Source of the DNA: Cacconaster sp045601245
Lineage (GTDB): Bacteria; Bacteroidota; Bacteroidia; Bacteroidales; UBA932
Assembly: GCA_045601245.1 (NCBI GenBank)
Contig: JAZRZH010000021.1
Span: 1 to 62,077 of the forward strand
DNA: 62,077 nucleotides
Direction of reading: 5' to 3'
Shown here: one piece after another, positions 13,962 to 23,265 of the stretch
How positions within the stretch are numbered: the first letter of the stretch is position 1
Layout of the letters: each line of letters opens with the position of its first letter
Program-made: the position numbers and the translations under genes
The notes under the pieces: generated by a model
Database searches by the model: none
Told to the model about the DNA's origin: nothing
What the model saw: only the letters and a program-made list of their open reading frames with translations

Positions 13962-16859
13962 TTATCTGCGGCTCATGCCCATTCCTCCGCCGTATCCGCC
14001 ACGGCCTCCACGGCGTCCGCCCATCTGGTTGCGGTCAACGAATTTGCCGAAGCGGTAGGTGAAGCTGACTACGACATAGCGTCCGAGGCTGTTGCTCCAG
14101 GAGTCGCGCATATAGTTGTCAGTTATGGTTCTGCTTACATTCTTCGTCTGGTCAAGCATATCGTATGCCTTGAATGCCAGAGTGCCTTTCTTCTTGAACA
14201 TCTGACGGCTGATCTCTGCATTCCACACAAATGAAGGTTCGCGGTTGGCGCCCATATAGCCGAGATAGAAGATGTAATTGCAGTCAGACTTAATGTCACA
14301 GACATTAGGCACATTCACAACAAGGCGTGCATTCACGCTGTTGGTCCAGGCTGCCGGAGTGTTCTTGGTATTGTCGTAGTACCAGTTGAGGGAGCAGCGT
14401 GCATTGCCTCCAGTGTAGAATTCCATCCAATCGTTGCGGTATGTGAATCTCAGGTTGGCCCTCATACTTGCGCTTTCATAGTAGTTCGCGACGAAGTTGT
14501 CGAGGTCCAGATAGGACTCTTCGCTTTCAGGGTCGATTACCTTCAATGCGTCTCCGACGAAACTTACGCCCTTGCGGAAACTTCCGTTGAGAGTGCTGGA
14601 GAATGAGAATTTGCTCTGCTTGATGGATGTCTGGTATGTGACATATGCCGAGGTGGAGTAGGAGCCTTCATTGTTGTTGACAGGGACAGTATACTGTACT
14701 CCCGCATCATCATACCATACGGCGTTGACAATATTGCGGGTGTTATAGTCGAAGTTGCCGTTTATGACTACTGAAGAGAATTTCTCCGGATTGGCGAGAC
14801 GGATACGCATATCCACTCTGTGGGTGAAATATGGGTCAAGGGCCATATTTCCGAGGGTTACTCTCTGAGGGTTGGAGTTGTTAGGCACCGGCATCAACTG
14901 GCTGAGGGAAGGCTGTGATGAGTTGCCGTTATAAGAGAGACGGAATTGCTTCTGACGAGTCGGTCTCCATTCGAAACGGGCGTTAGGGGACCAGTTGAAG
15001 ACTTTGCGGAGAGTGTCGCGGGCAACTTCTCCTCCGATGTATGTCTGGTTCTCGGTTACCTGAGGCTGGAATGTCAGACCGGCAACCATACGGAGGGCCT
15101 TTGTGCTCTTCTGGATGTTGAATCCTATGCGCTGATTGATGTTGCGGTTGTGGACATTGTTGGAGTATTTCGGGTCAGGGATTGTGTATCCCGCAGCAGC
15201 ATCAGGTGTAAAGACATCCTTTACGCTGGTCCTGTTGCTATAGCTGTATGAGTAGGTGAATTCACCGGTAAGTCCCGTGGCGAACGGTTCCGTGTATGAG
15301 AGTCGTCCGCTGAGGCTCATCGACTTCTCGTTGCGGTCAATCATCTGGTCGACAATTGCGGTGGATACAATTTCGTCATCCTGGTATTTGCTATTGGTGG
15401 ATTGGTCGAAGCCTGTCATCAGGTTGTCGGAGAATGAATAGTTGGCATTGATGGAGAGAGTACGGCCCGGTTTGTCCGTAATCTTCTGTCTCCAGAGAAG
15501 CCGTCCGCTCGCACTCATATTGTCATTGTTTCCCCAGGAATGGCTGTCGCCGACATTTACCTTGGTCCTGTCATTCCCATCCTTGTCGGTATATTGGTCG
15601 GTATTGAATTCCGACCACTCATCGTATGAGCCGTAACCGTAGTTGAATTTAGGCTCGAAGAGGAAGGATGTCTTCTTGCTTGCCTTCCAGTCTGCGCGTA
15701 CGCCGACAGAATGACCGAATGCAGTGCTGTTGCTCCACTCGTTTTCGACTGCATCGAGTGTGGAGCCGTCTGTCTTGAATGTGAGTTTTTCAGACCATTC
15801 TTCAACGTTTTTGTCGCTTCCGCTGAAGATGTAGTTACCTGTCACTTCTGACTTGTTGCGGAAAAATTTTCCGTAATTTGCGCCGAGCATATACGAGGTC
15901 ACCTCGCCATTATTAGTCGACTGGGCATTGGCATTGCGGACGGATGACATCATGCTGCGTGCGAAATCATCGAATCCGCGGTTATTCGTATTGTTGGCAT
16001 TGGCCACTATGGCTATCTGGTCCTTCTTGCCGAATTTGGCGGCCATTCCGGCAGCCTGGAAGCGGGCTTCATTCTCCTGCTTGTTTCCGTCGGGATCCAG
16101 CGAGCGCAGGTCCTGTCCGCCGCCGAGCATCGCATTTCCGAACCATTTGCCCTTGGCGCCCTTGACCATAGTGAGGTCGATGATTGTCTCTTCCTCACCG
16201 TCGTCGATACCTGTAAACTGTGCCTGCTCCGACATTCGGTCTATGATCTTCACCTTCTCGATAGCCTTTGCCGGAAGGTTCTTGGTGGTCATCTGGAGGT
16301 CATTGAGGAAGAAGGTACGGTCCTCGATGGTGATTTTCTTGATCTCCTTGCCGTTGGCCGTCACCTTTCCGTTTTCGATCTCGATGCCAGGAAGTCTCTT
16401 GAGAAGGTCTTCGAGGGTCTCGTCCGCAGTGGTCTTCATAAGGGTCACGTTGTGCTCTATGGTATCCTGTTTCACAACGATAGGGTTGCCGGAGTCGGTC
16501 ACAACTGCGCCGTCGAGATAGTTGACCTGCATATTCATTTCGCCGAGGCCCATATCGATGTCCTCGTTCTTGACGGTCACCTTCTCTGAGTACTCGTCAT
16601 ATCCCATCATACTGCCCTTCAGGGTGTATTTGCCCGGCTTCACGTTCTTGATGACGGCAAATCCCTTGTCATCCGACTGTGTGTATTTGACGACCGGGGT
16701 CTTGGCATCGGAAGTTATCGATACCGTTGCAAATCCTACCGGTTCCTTGGTGCGGGAATCCACAAGCTGTATTTTGAGGTTTGCCTGTGCATTGGCGCTG
16801 AATGCGGCGGCTGTCAGAATGATCAATGCCGCTGCTGATTTCCTGAAGATTGATAACAT
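13962..16859 (-). CDS. TonB-receptor-like outer-membrane barrel with Gly/Arg-rich tail (paralogue A)
   Basis: 965 aa. Signal peptide to about residue 24 (AAAFSANAQ), then a carboxypeptidase-like regulatory domain (about 27-115, LVDSRTKEPVGFATVSI), a plug-like region (about 120-235, with LEDLLKRLPGIEIENGKVT and FTGIDDGEEETIIDL), and a long C-terminal barrel of alternating strands of the OMP_b-brl_3 kind. Such proteins resemble TonB-dependent receptors but have no SusD partner here. After the last strand there is an unusual tail of about 22 residues rich in Gly and Arg (NQMGGRRGGRGGYGGGMG). It lies 51 bp downstream of its paralogue. Ligand unknown. Confidence 0.85.
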   Translation of the reverse strand: MLSIFRKSAAALIILTAAAFSANAQANLKIQLVDSRTKEPVGFATVSITSDAKTPVVKYTQSDDKGFAVIKNVKPGKYTLKGSMMGYDEYSEKVTVKNEDIDMGLGEMNMQVNYLDGAVVTDSGNPIVVKQDTIEHNVTLMKTTADETLEDLLKRLPGIEIENGKVTANGKEIKKITIEDRTFFLNDLQMTTKNLPAKAIEKVKIIDRMSEQAQFTGIDDGEEETIIDLTMVKGAKGKWFGNAMLGGGQDLRSLDPDGNKQENEARFQAAGMAAKFGKKDQIAIVANANNTNNRGFDDFARSMMSSVRNANAQSTNNGEVTSYMLGANYGKFFRNKSEVTGNYIFSGSDKNVEEWSEKLTFKTDGSTLDAVENEWSNSTAFGHSVGVRADWKASKKTSFLFEPKFNYGYGSYDEWSEFNTDQYTDKDGNDRTKVNVGDSHSWGNNDNMSASGRLLWRQKITDKPGRTLSINANYSFSDNLMTGFDQSTNSKYQDDEIVSTAIVDQMIDRNEKSMSLSGRLSYTEPFATGLTGEFTYSYSYSNRTSVKDVFTPDAAAGYTIPDPKYSNNVHNRNINQRIGFNIQKSTKALRMVAGLTFQPQVTENQTYIGGEVARDTLRKVFNWSPNARFEWRPTRQKQFRLSYNGNSSQPSLSQLMPVPNNSNPQRVTLGNMALDPYFTHRVDMRIRLANPEKFSSVVINGNFDYNTRNIVNAVWYDDAGVQYTVPVNNNEGSYSTSAYVTYQTSIKQSKFSFSSTLNGSFRKGVSFVGDALKVIDPESEESYLDLDNFVANYYESASMRANLRFTYRNDWMEFYTGGNARCSLNWYYDNTKNTPAAWTNSVNARLVVNVPNVCDIKSDCNYIFYLGYMGANREPSFVWNAEISRQMFKKKGTLAFKAYDMLDQTKNVSRTITDNYMRDSWSNSLGRYVVVSFTYRFGKFVDRNQMGGRRGGRGGYGGGMGMSRR

Positions 16860-16910
16860 TGCTTGATGTATGCTGGGAATTGTTTGTTGTCTGGATAAGC
16901 GGTGTCCGGA

Positions 16911-19823
16911 CTATCTGCGTCCGCCCATTCCGCCGCCCATAGGGCCTCTGCTGTAACCGCCGCGTCCGCGTCCGCCGCCCATATTCATCATATTGATCTG
17001 AGGCGAGCCCTTTTCGCCGAACTTGCCGAAGCGGTATGTGAATGATACGATGAAGTATCGTCCGAGGGTATTGTTGATCTTATCCTGAACGTAGTTGTCC
17101 GTCTGTGTCCTGGATGTGTTTCGGGACTGGTTGAGGATATCGTAGCACCTGATGGCGATCGTTGCGCTATTGTGGATGATCTGTTTGCTCATCTGGGCGT
17201 TCCATACGAAGGTCGGGTCACCGAAGCCCTGGGTATATCCTCTGTAGAACGTGTATCGTGCGTCGGTCGATATGTCGAATACGTTCGGGATTTTGGCGAT
17301 GAAACGGCCGTTGATGTTGTTGGTCCAGGACGGTGCGACATTCTTGTCTGCAATCGAGTACCAGGCCTGTGAGTAGCGTGCGTTGGCGCCGATTGATCCT
17401 TCAACTATGTCGTTGCGGTAGACAAGGCGGAGGTTCTCGCTGACGGAGAGGGACTGGTAATCATTGCGGATATAGTTGCTTTCGTTGATTCTGGATGCCT
17501 CGTTGTCAGGGTCGATCGAATCCTTGCCTTCCATACTGACGCCGGTGCCGAGGTTGCCGTTGGTGAACGACATAATCGAGAAGTGGCTCTTTCCGATAGG
17601 GGAGTTCACCATAATGAAAATGTTGGAGTTCGTGGCACCCTTGGAGTTGTTGATAGGGATGGTGTATTGGATACCGCCGTCATTGTACCAGCTGGCGTTC
17701 ACGATGTTGTTGGTACTGTACGAGAAGTTGGCGTTCACGTTGAGGGAGGCGAATGTCTTCATATTGGTGAGACGGTATTCGGCGCTCATGTTATGAGTGA
17801 ATGACGGTGTCAGCTCAGGGTTACCGAGTGTGATGTGCTGCGGGTTGGAGTTGTCAGGTACCGGCTGCAACTGGTTGATGCTCGGCTGGTTCGTATTGCC
17901 GCGGTAACGCAGGCGAAGCATATTGTAATCAGAGAAGTTGAGGTCGATGCGCGCGTTAGGGGCCCAGTTGTATACCGGCCTGTCGTAATCGCGGGCCTGG
18001 CCACCTGAAATCGTATGATTGACGGTGCGTGAAGGCATATACTGACCTCCGATTGTAGCATTGTACTTTTTCTCCTGTTTTCTGAGGCTGAGGCCGGCAC
18101 GCTGGCTGGTGTATCGGTTGTCAATCACGTTGGAGTATTCGATGTTGTCGATTGTGTAATTTCCGCTGATATCCTTGTCCTTGGTGTCCTTGCTGGAGTG
18201 GCTCAACTGATAGTTGTAACCGTAGGTGAGTTCTGTGAAGAAGTTGTTGCCGAGAGGCTCGGTAAAGGAGAGTCGTCCGCCGAGTCTGTATGAATTTGAT
18301 ACCTGCTTGTACTGCTGGTCAACAACCTCCTTGGAATTGCCATCATCGGAGTATACGTTTGTAGTGGACTGGTTGAGTCCGTCCATCTTTGTATTGGAGA
18401 CATTGTAATTGATGCTCAATGAAACGGTCCTTCCTGCCTTCTCGCCGATTTTGTGGCGGAAGAGAAGGAAACCGCTGGCGCTCTTGTTGAGATTGTCGGC
18501 ACCTGAGAATGAGTTACCGTCATTGACTGCGGACTTTCTGTCGCCGTTGATGGACTCGGTGGCGTAATTGGTGACTTCGGAGAAGTTGCCCCATCCGTAG
18601 TTGAACTGCGGGTTGAAGAGGATGGAGGTCTTCTTGTTGACTTTCCAGTCTATGCGGGCGCCGAGACGGTGGCCGTAGGTGTTGTTGAGATTCTCGGAGT
18701 CCTCCGTGTTGTGGAGGTCGGTGCCGTCATTCTGGAATACCGTCTTGTCCGTCTGCTCCTTGACGGCGCGATTGTTGGCGTTGAAGAGGTAGTTGCCGTT
18801 GAACTCCGACTTGTTGTCGGTCACCTTGCTGCCGTTGACACCGATCATATAAGAGGTGGAGATGCCGTTGTTGCCGCCTCTGCCGCGTCCGCCGCGCATA
18901 CCGCCGACCGCATTGCCGGTGATGTCGTTGAATCCGCGGTTATTTGTGTTGTTGGCGTTGCCGAGGACAACCAGCTGGTCGGACTTGGTGAATTTGGCGA
19001 GCATTCCGCCTCCCTGGAAGCGGGCGTCATTCTGAATCCTGTTGCCGTCCGCATCGAGTCCGCGGAGGTCGGTGCCGCCGCCGGCGGTGAGGTTACCCAT
19101 CCATCCGTTCATCATTCCCTTCTTGATGTTGAGGTCGAGGACTGTCTCCTCCTCGCCGTCGTCAATGCCGGTGAATTCCGCCTGCTCGGATTTCTTTTCA
19201 ACCACCCTGACCTTGTTGATGATCTTTGCAGGGAGGTTCTTGCTGGCGAGCTGCGGGTCGTCGAGGAAGAATGACTTGCCGTCGATGAAGACCTTGGTGA
19301 TGGTCTTGCCGTTCGCCGTGATGGCTCCGTTAGCGTCGACTTCGACACCGGGGAGTCTCTTGAGAAGGTCCTCGAGCACGTCATTGTCGCTGGTCTTCAT
19401 CAGGGCCACGTTATGCTCGATGGTATCTTTCTTTACAACGATAGGGTTTCCGACATCGCTTACGGTCGCTCCGTCAAGGAAATTGACCTGAACTTTCATC
19501 TTCTTTTCGCCGAGGTCCACGTTCTTGTCGATTGTGACGTCCTCGCTGAAGTCCTCATATCCGAGCAGGATACCTTTCACGGTATATTTGCCGCCCTTGA
19601 TGCCGTTGATGGTCGCGGCGCCGGTCTCGTCGGTCTGCGCATATTTGTCCACGGCGTCCTTGCCGACCTTTGAAATGGAAACGGTGGCGAATGCCACGCC
19701 CTCCTTGGTCTTGGAGTCGATGAGCTTGACTTTGAGGCTGTAGCCCTGTGCGTTTGCGAATGAGATGTTGAATAGGAGAATCAGAAGTGCCAGTGCGGAT
19801 TTTTTAAGCAGATTGGAAGCCAT
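16911..19823 (-). CDS. TonB-receptor-like outer-membrane barrel with Gly/Arg-rich tail (paralogue B)
   Basis: 970 aa from ATG 19823, where the signal peptide starts (MASNLLKKSALALLILLF); an in-frame extension of 22 codons is rejected. Domain order matches the neighbouring protein: regulatory domain (LIDSKTKEGVAFATVSI), plug-like region (LEDLLKRLPGVEVDANGAI, FTGIDDGEEETVLDL) and barrel ending FIVSFTYRFGKFGEKG. The last about 28 residues are Gly/Arg-rich (MNMGGGRGRGGYSRGPMGG). The closely matching motifs show a tandem duplication. The two are probably co-transcribed, this copy first, with ruvC and serS upstream on the same strand. Confidence 0.85.
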   Translation of the reverse strand: MASNLLKKSALALLILLFNISFANAQGYSLKVKLIDSKTKEGVAFATVSISKVGKDAVDKYAQTDETGAATINGIKGGKYTVKGILLGYEDFSEDVTIDKNVDLGEKKMKVQVNFLDGATVSDVGNPIVVKKDTIEHNVALMKTSDNDVLEDLLKRLPGVEVDANGAITANGKTITKVFIDGKSFFLDDPQLASKNLPAKIINKVRVVEKKSEQAEFTGIDDGEEETVLDLNIKKGMMNGWMGNLTAGGGTDLRGLDADGNRIQNDARFQGGGMLAKFTKSDQLVVLGNANNTNNRGFNDITGNAVGGMRGGRGRGGNNGISTSYMIGVNGSKVTDNKSEFNGNYLFNANNRAVKEQTDKTVFQNDGTDLHNTEDSENLNNTYGHRLGARIDWKVNKKTSILFNPQFNYGWGNFSEVTNYATESINGDRKSAVNDGNSFSGADNLNKSASGFLLFRHKIGEKAGRTVSLSINYNVSNTKMDGLNQSTTNVYSDDGNSKEVVDQQYKQVSNSYRLGGRLSFTEPLGNNFFTELTYGYNYQLSHSSKDTKDKDISGNYTIDNIEYSNVIDNRYTSQRAGLSLRKQEKKYNATIGGQYMPSRTVNHTISGGQARDYDRPVYNWAPNARIDLNFSDYNMLRLRYRGNTNQPSINQLQPVPDNSNPQHITLGNPELTPSFTHNMSAEYRLTNMKTFASLNVNANFSYSTNNIVNASWYNDGGIQYTIPINNSKGATNSNIFIMVNSPIGKSHFSIMSFTNGNLGTGVSMEGKDSIDPDNEASRINESNYIRNDYQSLSVSENLRLVYRNDIVEGSIGANARYSQAWYSIADKNVAPSWTNNINGRFIAKIPNVFDISTDARYTFYRGYTQGFGDPTFVWNAQMSKQIIHNSATIAIRCYDILNQSRNTSRTQTDNYVQDKINNTLGRYFIVSFTYRFGKFGEKGSPQINMMNMGGGRGRGGYSRGPMGGGMGGRR

Positions 19824-19898
19824 ATATTGTTTGTCTTTTTTTTCGGTTAATATCTTTAGACGCATACTCGACGGGAAAGTTAAACGCATATTCCGGAA

Positions 19899-20465
19899 TT
19901 ATTTCACCCTGTCGGGGTGAGCTTCGATGAATTTCTTCCAGTTGGTAGAGGCCGCCACGTCGGCCATCGGGTTGGTCAGCTGGTAGAAATGGCACATCGC
20001 TATTCCGAGGGCGTCGGACGCGTCGAGATATTTGTTGTCCATCTCGATTTTCAGCGTCTTGCCCATTATCATCATCACCTGCTCCTTGGATGCGTTTCCG
20101 TTACCCGTGATGGCCATTTTGACCTTTCTCGGGGCATATTCGAAGACCGGGATCTGTCGGTGGAGCGCTGCGGCGATGGCCGCGCCCTGCGCCCTGCCGA
20201 GCTTGAGCATCACCTGCGGGTTCTTGCCGTAGAAAGGGGCCTCGATGGCGAAGTCATCCGGGGTGTATTTCTCTATGAGCTCCCCGACCTCGTGGAAAAT
20301 CCTGTCAAGCTTGATGAAATGCTCCTTTTCCTTGCGCAGGTCGATGACGCCCATATCCACATAGTGGACACGTTTGCGGTCAACGAGGATAACCCCGTAG
20401 CCAAGCAGGTTGGTTCCGGGGTCGATACCCATTATGATGCGCTGTTTGTCAGGAGCCTGCGCCAT
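19899..20465 (-). CDS. ruvC: Holliday junction resolvase RuvC
   Basis: 188 aa. RNase H-like fold with the four acidic catalytic positions: IIMGIDPGTNLLGYG (first Asp), FAIEAPFYGKN (Glu), and DASDALGIAMCHF (last two Asp). It cuts four-way junctions made by homologous recombination, working with RuvAB. The length is slightly above the usual 170-185 because of a C-terminal extension after the catalytic core. It starts 11 bp downstream of the serS stop on the same strand. Confidence 0.96.
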   Translation of the reverse strand: MAQAPDKQRIIMGIDPGTNLLGYGVILVDRKRVHYVDMGVIDLRKEKEHFIKLDRIFHEVGELIEKYTPDDFAIEAPFYGKNPQVMLKLGRAQGAAIAAALHRQIPVFEYAPRKVKMAITGNGNASKEQVMMIMGKTLKIEMDNKYLDASDALGIAMCHFYQLTNPMADVAASTNWKKFIEAHPDRVK

Positions 20466-20476
20466 TACGGAGATGA

Positions 20477-21748
20477 TTAGATAATGTCAAATCCGGTGTA
20501 TTTGCGGAGAACTTCAGGGATGACGATGTGCCCGTCAGGAGTCTGGTAGTTCTCGATGACTGCCGCGAGTATGCGCGGGAGTGCGAGGGAACTGCCGTTG
20601 AGGGTGTGTGCGAGCTGCATCTTGCCGTTCTCGTCCTTGTATCTGAGGTGCAGGCGGTTTGCCTGGTAGGATTCGAAATTGGATACGGAGCTTACCTCAA
20701 GCCATCTCTGCTGTGCTGCGGAGAATACCTCGAAGTCGTATGTGATGGCTGACGTGAAGCTCATGTCACCACCGCAGAGACGGAGGATGCGGTACGGGAG
20801 ACCGAGGCCCTTGACGAGGCTCTCCACGTGCGCCACCATCTCGTCGAGCGCGGCATAGGAGTTCGCGGGTTCCTCGATGCGGACTATCTCGACTTTGTCG
20901 AACTGATGGAGGCGGTTGAGTCCGCGTACGTCCTTGCCGTATGAGCCGGCCTCGCGGCGCCAGCAGGGCGTGTATGCGGTCATCTTTACCGGGAAGTCCT
21001 CTTTCTTAAGGATTACGTCGCGGTAGATATTGGTGACAGGGACTTCCGCGGTAGGGATCATATAGAAGCCGTCGGCTGACGCGAAGTACATCTGGCCCTC
21101 CTTGTCAGGCAACTGGCCTGTGCCGAAGCCTGAGGCTTCGTTGACCATATACGGCGGCTGGTACTCCAGATAGCCGGCGTCGGTATTCTTCTCGAGGAAC
21201 CAGGTGATGAGAGCCCTCTGGATTCGCGCGCCCTTTCCCTTGTATACCGGGAATCCTGCGCCGGTGAGCTTTACGCCGAGGTCGAAGTCGATGATGTCGA
21301 GGTTCTTGACGAGTTCCCAGTGAGCGAGCGGGTTCGGGCCGAGGTCAGGGATATTGTCGACGAGTTTGACGATGACGTTGTCCTCTGCGGTGCGGCCTTC
21401 CGGCACCTGTGCGCAAGGAAGATTAGGGAGGAGAGGGAGGAGGTCGTTCTGCTCCTTCTCGGCTGCCGCCATTTTCTCCTCAAGTTCCTTTGTCTTCTCC
21501 TTGAGTGCTGCCACTGCGCTCTTTGCCTGCTCGGCTTCGTCGCGGCGGCCTTCCTTCATCAGTTTGCCGATCTCTCCGGCCTTGACCTTCTGCTCGGCGA
21601 GGCAGGAGTCCACTTCGCCCTGCAGTGAGCGGCGGGTCTTGTCTATGTCAATGATTTTATATACGATTTCTTTGGCATCAAAATGCTTGATGGCGAGGCG
21701 CTCGATCACGAATTCGGGCTGTTCCCTAAGAAGTTTAAGTGTCAACAT
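20477..21748 (-). CDS. serS: Seryl-tRNA synthetase
   Basis: 423 aa, starting at MLTLKLLREQPEFV. The N-terminal coiled-coil arm (about 30-105, rich in Glu/Lys/Ala/Gln) binds the long variable arm of tRNA-Ser. The class II core has YTPCWRREAGSYGKDVRGL (motif 2, about 260-278), HQFDKVEIVR, and SSLALPRILAAVIENYQ (motif 3, about 390-406). The longer upstream ORF would start with an in-frame TTG; ATG 21748 matches the family start. A -7 box lies 26 bp upstream. Confidence 0.97.
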   Translation of the reverse strand: MLTLKLLREQPEFVIERLAIKHFDAKEIVYKIIDIDKTRRSLQGEVDSCLAEQKVKAGEIGKLMKEGRRDEAEQAKSAVAALKEKTKELEEKMAAAEKEQNDLLPLLPNLPCAQVPEGRTAEDNVIVKLVDNIPDLGPNPLAHWELVKNLDIIDFDLGVKLTGAGFPVYKGKGARIQRALITWFLEKNTDAGYLEYQPPYMVNEASGFGTGQLPDKEGQMYFASADGFYMIPTAEVPVTNIYRDVILKKEDFPVKMTAYTPCWRREAGSYGKDVRGLNRLHQFDKVEIVRIEEPANSYAALDEMVAHVESLVKGLGLPYRILRLCGGDMSFTSAITYDFEVFSAAQQRWLEVSSVSNFESYQANRLHLRYKDENGKMQLAHTLNGSSLALPRILAAVIENYQTPDGHIVIPEVLRKYTGFDII

Positions 21749-21773
21749 TTTCGAAAGGTTTTCTAAAAACAAG

Positions 21774-21781
21774 CAAAGTTA
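21774..21781 (-). promoter_or_regulatory. -7 box TAACTTTG of serS
   Basis: Plus-strand CAAAGTTA reads TAACTTTG on the minus strand, 26 bp before the serS ATG. No clear -33 TTTG at 19-21 bp. Confidence 0.5.
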
Positions 21782-21832
21782 ATAAAATGGCTTGGAAAAT
21801 GGTTATCTTGCGCCCTCAAATATCGCATAAAA

Positions 21833-22342
21833 ATGAAGGATAATGAGAAGGAACTCCTGCCCCGGGTCGATGAAACAGGGAATGTCATCGGAAGCGTGAC
21901 CCGCGGGGAGGCACACGGCGGCAGCCATATTCTGCATCCCGTTGTGCATCTGCACGTTTTCAATTCGAAGGGAGAGATTTATCTGCAGTACCGTCCGCAT
22001 TGGAAAACGGTCCAGCCTGACAGGTGGGACACTGCCTGCGGAGGCCACATATCCTATGGCGAGAGCGTGGAGGATGCGTTGCGCCGCGAGGTGCGCGAGG
22101 AACTTGGGATTACGGATTATGTGCCTGTGTTCCGGAAGGAATACATCTTCGAGAGCGAAGTGGACCGTGAGTATGTCTATGCCTTCAGCACCGTATATGA
22201 CGGGGAGATAAGGCCCAGCGCCGACGAACTCAGCGGCGGCCGCTTCTTCACCCGCGAAGAGCTCGAAGCCTCATTCGGCAAAGGCATATTCACTCCCAAC
22301 TTCGAGTCGGAGTACAGGATGCTTTTCAACGGTCTGGATTAG
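21833..22342 (+). CDS. Nudix hydrolase
   Basis: 169 aa. The Nudix box is complete: GGHISYGESVEDALRREV then REELGI (about 68-91), giving G-x5-E-x7-REUxEExGU. The surroundings (ELLPRVDETGNVIGSVTRGEAH, HPVVHLHVFNSKGEIYLQYR, FFTREEL) are those of the IDI-like/YfcD subgroup. It hydrolyses a nucleoside-diphosphate-linked substrate that cannot be named from sequence. Divergent from serS and convergent with the 5-FCL gene. Confidence 0.9.
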   Translation: MKDNEKELLPRVDETGNVIGSVTRGEAHGGSHILHPVVHLHVFNSKGEIYLQYRPHWKTVQPDRWDTACGGHISYGESVEDALRREVREELGITDYVPVFRKEYIFESEVDREYVYAFSTVYDGEIRPSADELSGGRFFTREELEASFGKGIFTPNFESEYRMLFNGLD

Positions 22343-22400
22343 TTATAGCCCACTGTCGTCGGGGCACTGATGCCGGCTCCCTGCCAGCCTTGGGTTGAGA

Positions 22401-22928
22401 CTATGGCGTGAGCACGAAGTCCATCGGCCGATCCCACGGGTCGGCCGGTAACTCGTCGAACATCTGGAAAGGGAATGCCACGCCTGCCTTGGTGCAGTGC
22501 AGGCTGCCGAGCAGCCGGTCGTAGAAGCCTCGCCCGCGTCCCAGTCTCATTCCGTCCGGGCTGAACGCCACGCCCGGTATGATGGCGAGATCAATCTCTT
22601 CAGGAGTGACCGTTTCAGCGCTTTCGTCCGGCTCCAGTATGCCGAAGGCGCCTTCTTTCATACGTGTCGGGTCATATTCTTTCAGCAGCAGGTCATCGCC
22701 GTCAACGACTGGGAGGATGAAGCGTTTCTGTCCGGAGGTCACGAGAGATGTCGTGTCAACTTCACCTGGCAGCGGCCAGTAGGCCAGTACCGTTTTTGCG
22801 CGCTGGAATTCATCCAGGGCCGCGATTTTGTCCATTATGGCTGCCGACCATACGGCCGAGTCGTCAGGCGCGACGGCTTTGCGCTGTGCCTTGATGAATG
22901 CGCGGATTATGTGCTTCGTTGTTTCCAT
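22401..22928 (-). CDS. 5-formyltetrahydrofolate cyclo-ligase
   Basis: 175 aa, the usual size. The N-terminal helix has IRAFIKAQRKAV, and the C-terminal half carries LAIIPGVAFSPDGMRLGRG followed by RGFYDRLL (about 130-153), the folate/ATP site signature of the family. It converts 5-formyl-THF to 5,10-methenyl-THF with ATP. A GC-rich, strongly foldable segment lies upstream between it and tRNA-Phe. Confidence 0.93.
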   Translation of the reverse strand: METTKHIIRAFIKAQRKAVAPDDSAVWSAAIMDKIAALDEFQRAKTVLAYWPLPGEVDTTSLVTSGQKRFILPVVDGDDLLLKEYDPTRMKEGAFGILEPDESAETVTPEEIDLAIIPGVAFSPDGMRLGRGRGFYDRLLGSLHCTKAGVAFPFQMFDELPADPWDRPMDFVLTP

Positions 22929-22942
22929 AGCCTGTTAACATC

Positions 22943-23058
22943 CCGCCGAAGAGGCGAGCGGCAGTTTGATCCGAGGAGCAGGCCGCCCACGGCGAAATGG
23001 GAGGGGCCCGCTGCGCAGCAGTGGGAGGGCCTGCGTTGCTCCGAGGACAAAATTGCCG
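22943..23058 (-). ncRNA. Structured intergenic segment, possible small RNA
   Basis: Between the 5-FCL gene and tRNA-Phe the minus strand can fold into a long irregular rod: CGGCA (23058-23054) with TGCCG (22963-22959), an internal loop of 11 nt on each side, GGAGCA (23042-23037) with TGCTCC (22980-22975), a bulge, GGCC with GGCC, and an inner CCCAC/GTGGG stem. A second small hairpin (CGCC/GGCG) follows at 22943-22957. A rod with a large internal loop next to a 5-FCL gene recalls 6S RNA, whose gene adjoins 5-FCL in proteobacteria. No promoter of the usual type is clear, so this is only a suggestion; a folded 5' leader of the 5-FCL gene is equally possible. Confidence 0.25.
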
Positions 23059-23085
23059 ATCGACCGGAGGTTGGATGTAATAAAA

Positions 23086-23112
23086 AAGGCCCCTTCAAAT
23101 CGAAGGGGCCTT
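23086..23112 (-). terminator. Intrinsic terminator after tRNA-Phe
   Basis: Arms AAGGCCCCTTC (23086-23096) and GAAGGGGCCTT (23102-23112), 5-nt loop, followed on the minus strand by a run of T. It starts four bases after the tRNA 3' end. Confidence 0.9.
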
Positions 23113-23115
23113 CTG

Positions 23116-23188
23116 TGGTGCCACCGGGAATTGAACCAGGGACACAAGGATTTTCAGTCCTTTGCTCTACCAACTGAGCTATGGCACC
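23116..23188 (-). tRNA. tRNA-Phe (anticodon GAA)
   Basis: 73-nt cloverleaf on the minus strand: acceptor GGTGCCA with TGGCACC, D-arm with AGTTGGTAGAG, anticodon stem-loop with GAA in the loop CTGAAAA, and TTCAATTC in the T-arm. The discriminator is A and CCA is not encoded (the next bases are CAG). A consensus promoter is 26 bp upstream and a terminator follows immediately, so this is a single-gene transcription unit. Confidence 0.97.
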
Positions 23189-23213
23189 ATTGCCGTTTGT
23201 TCTAACGGGATTG

Positions 23214-23244
23214 CAAAGGTAGAGATAAATTCGATATATCCAAA
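23214..23244 (-). promoter_or_regulatory. Canonical promoter of tRNA-Phe
   Basis: On the minus strand TTTG (23244-23241), 19 bp, then TACCTTTG (23221-23214). The same -7 sequence is used for rpmH. Confidence 0.8.
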
Positions 23245-23265
23245 AAAAAATCATATTTTCGCAGT

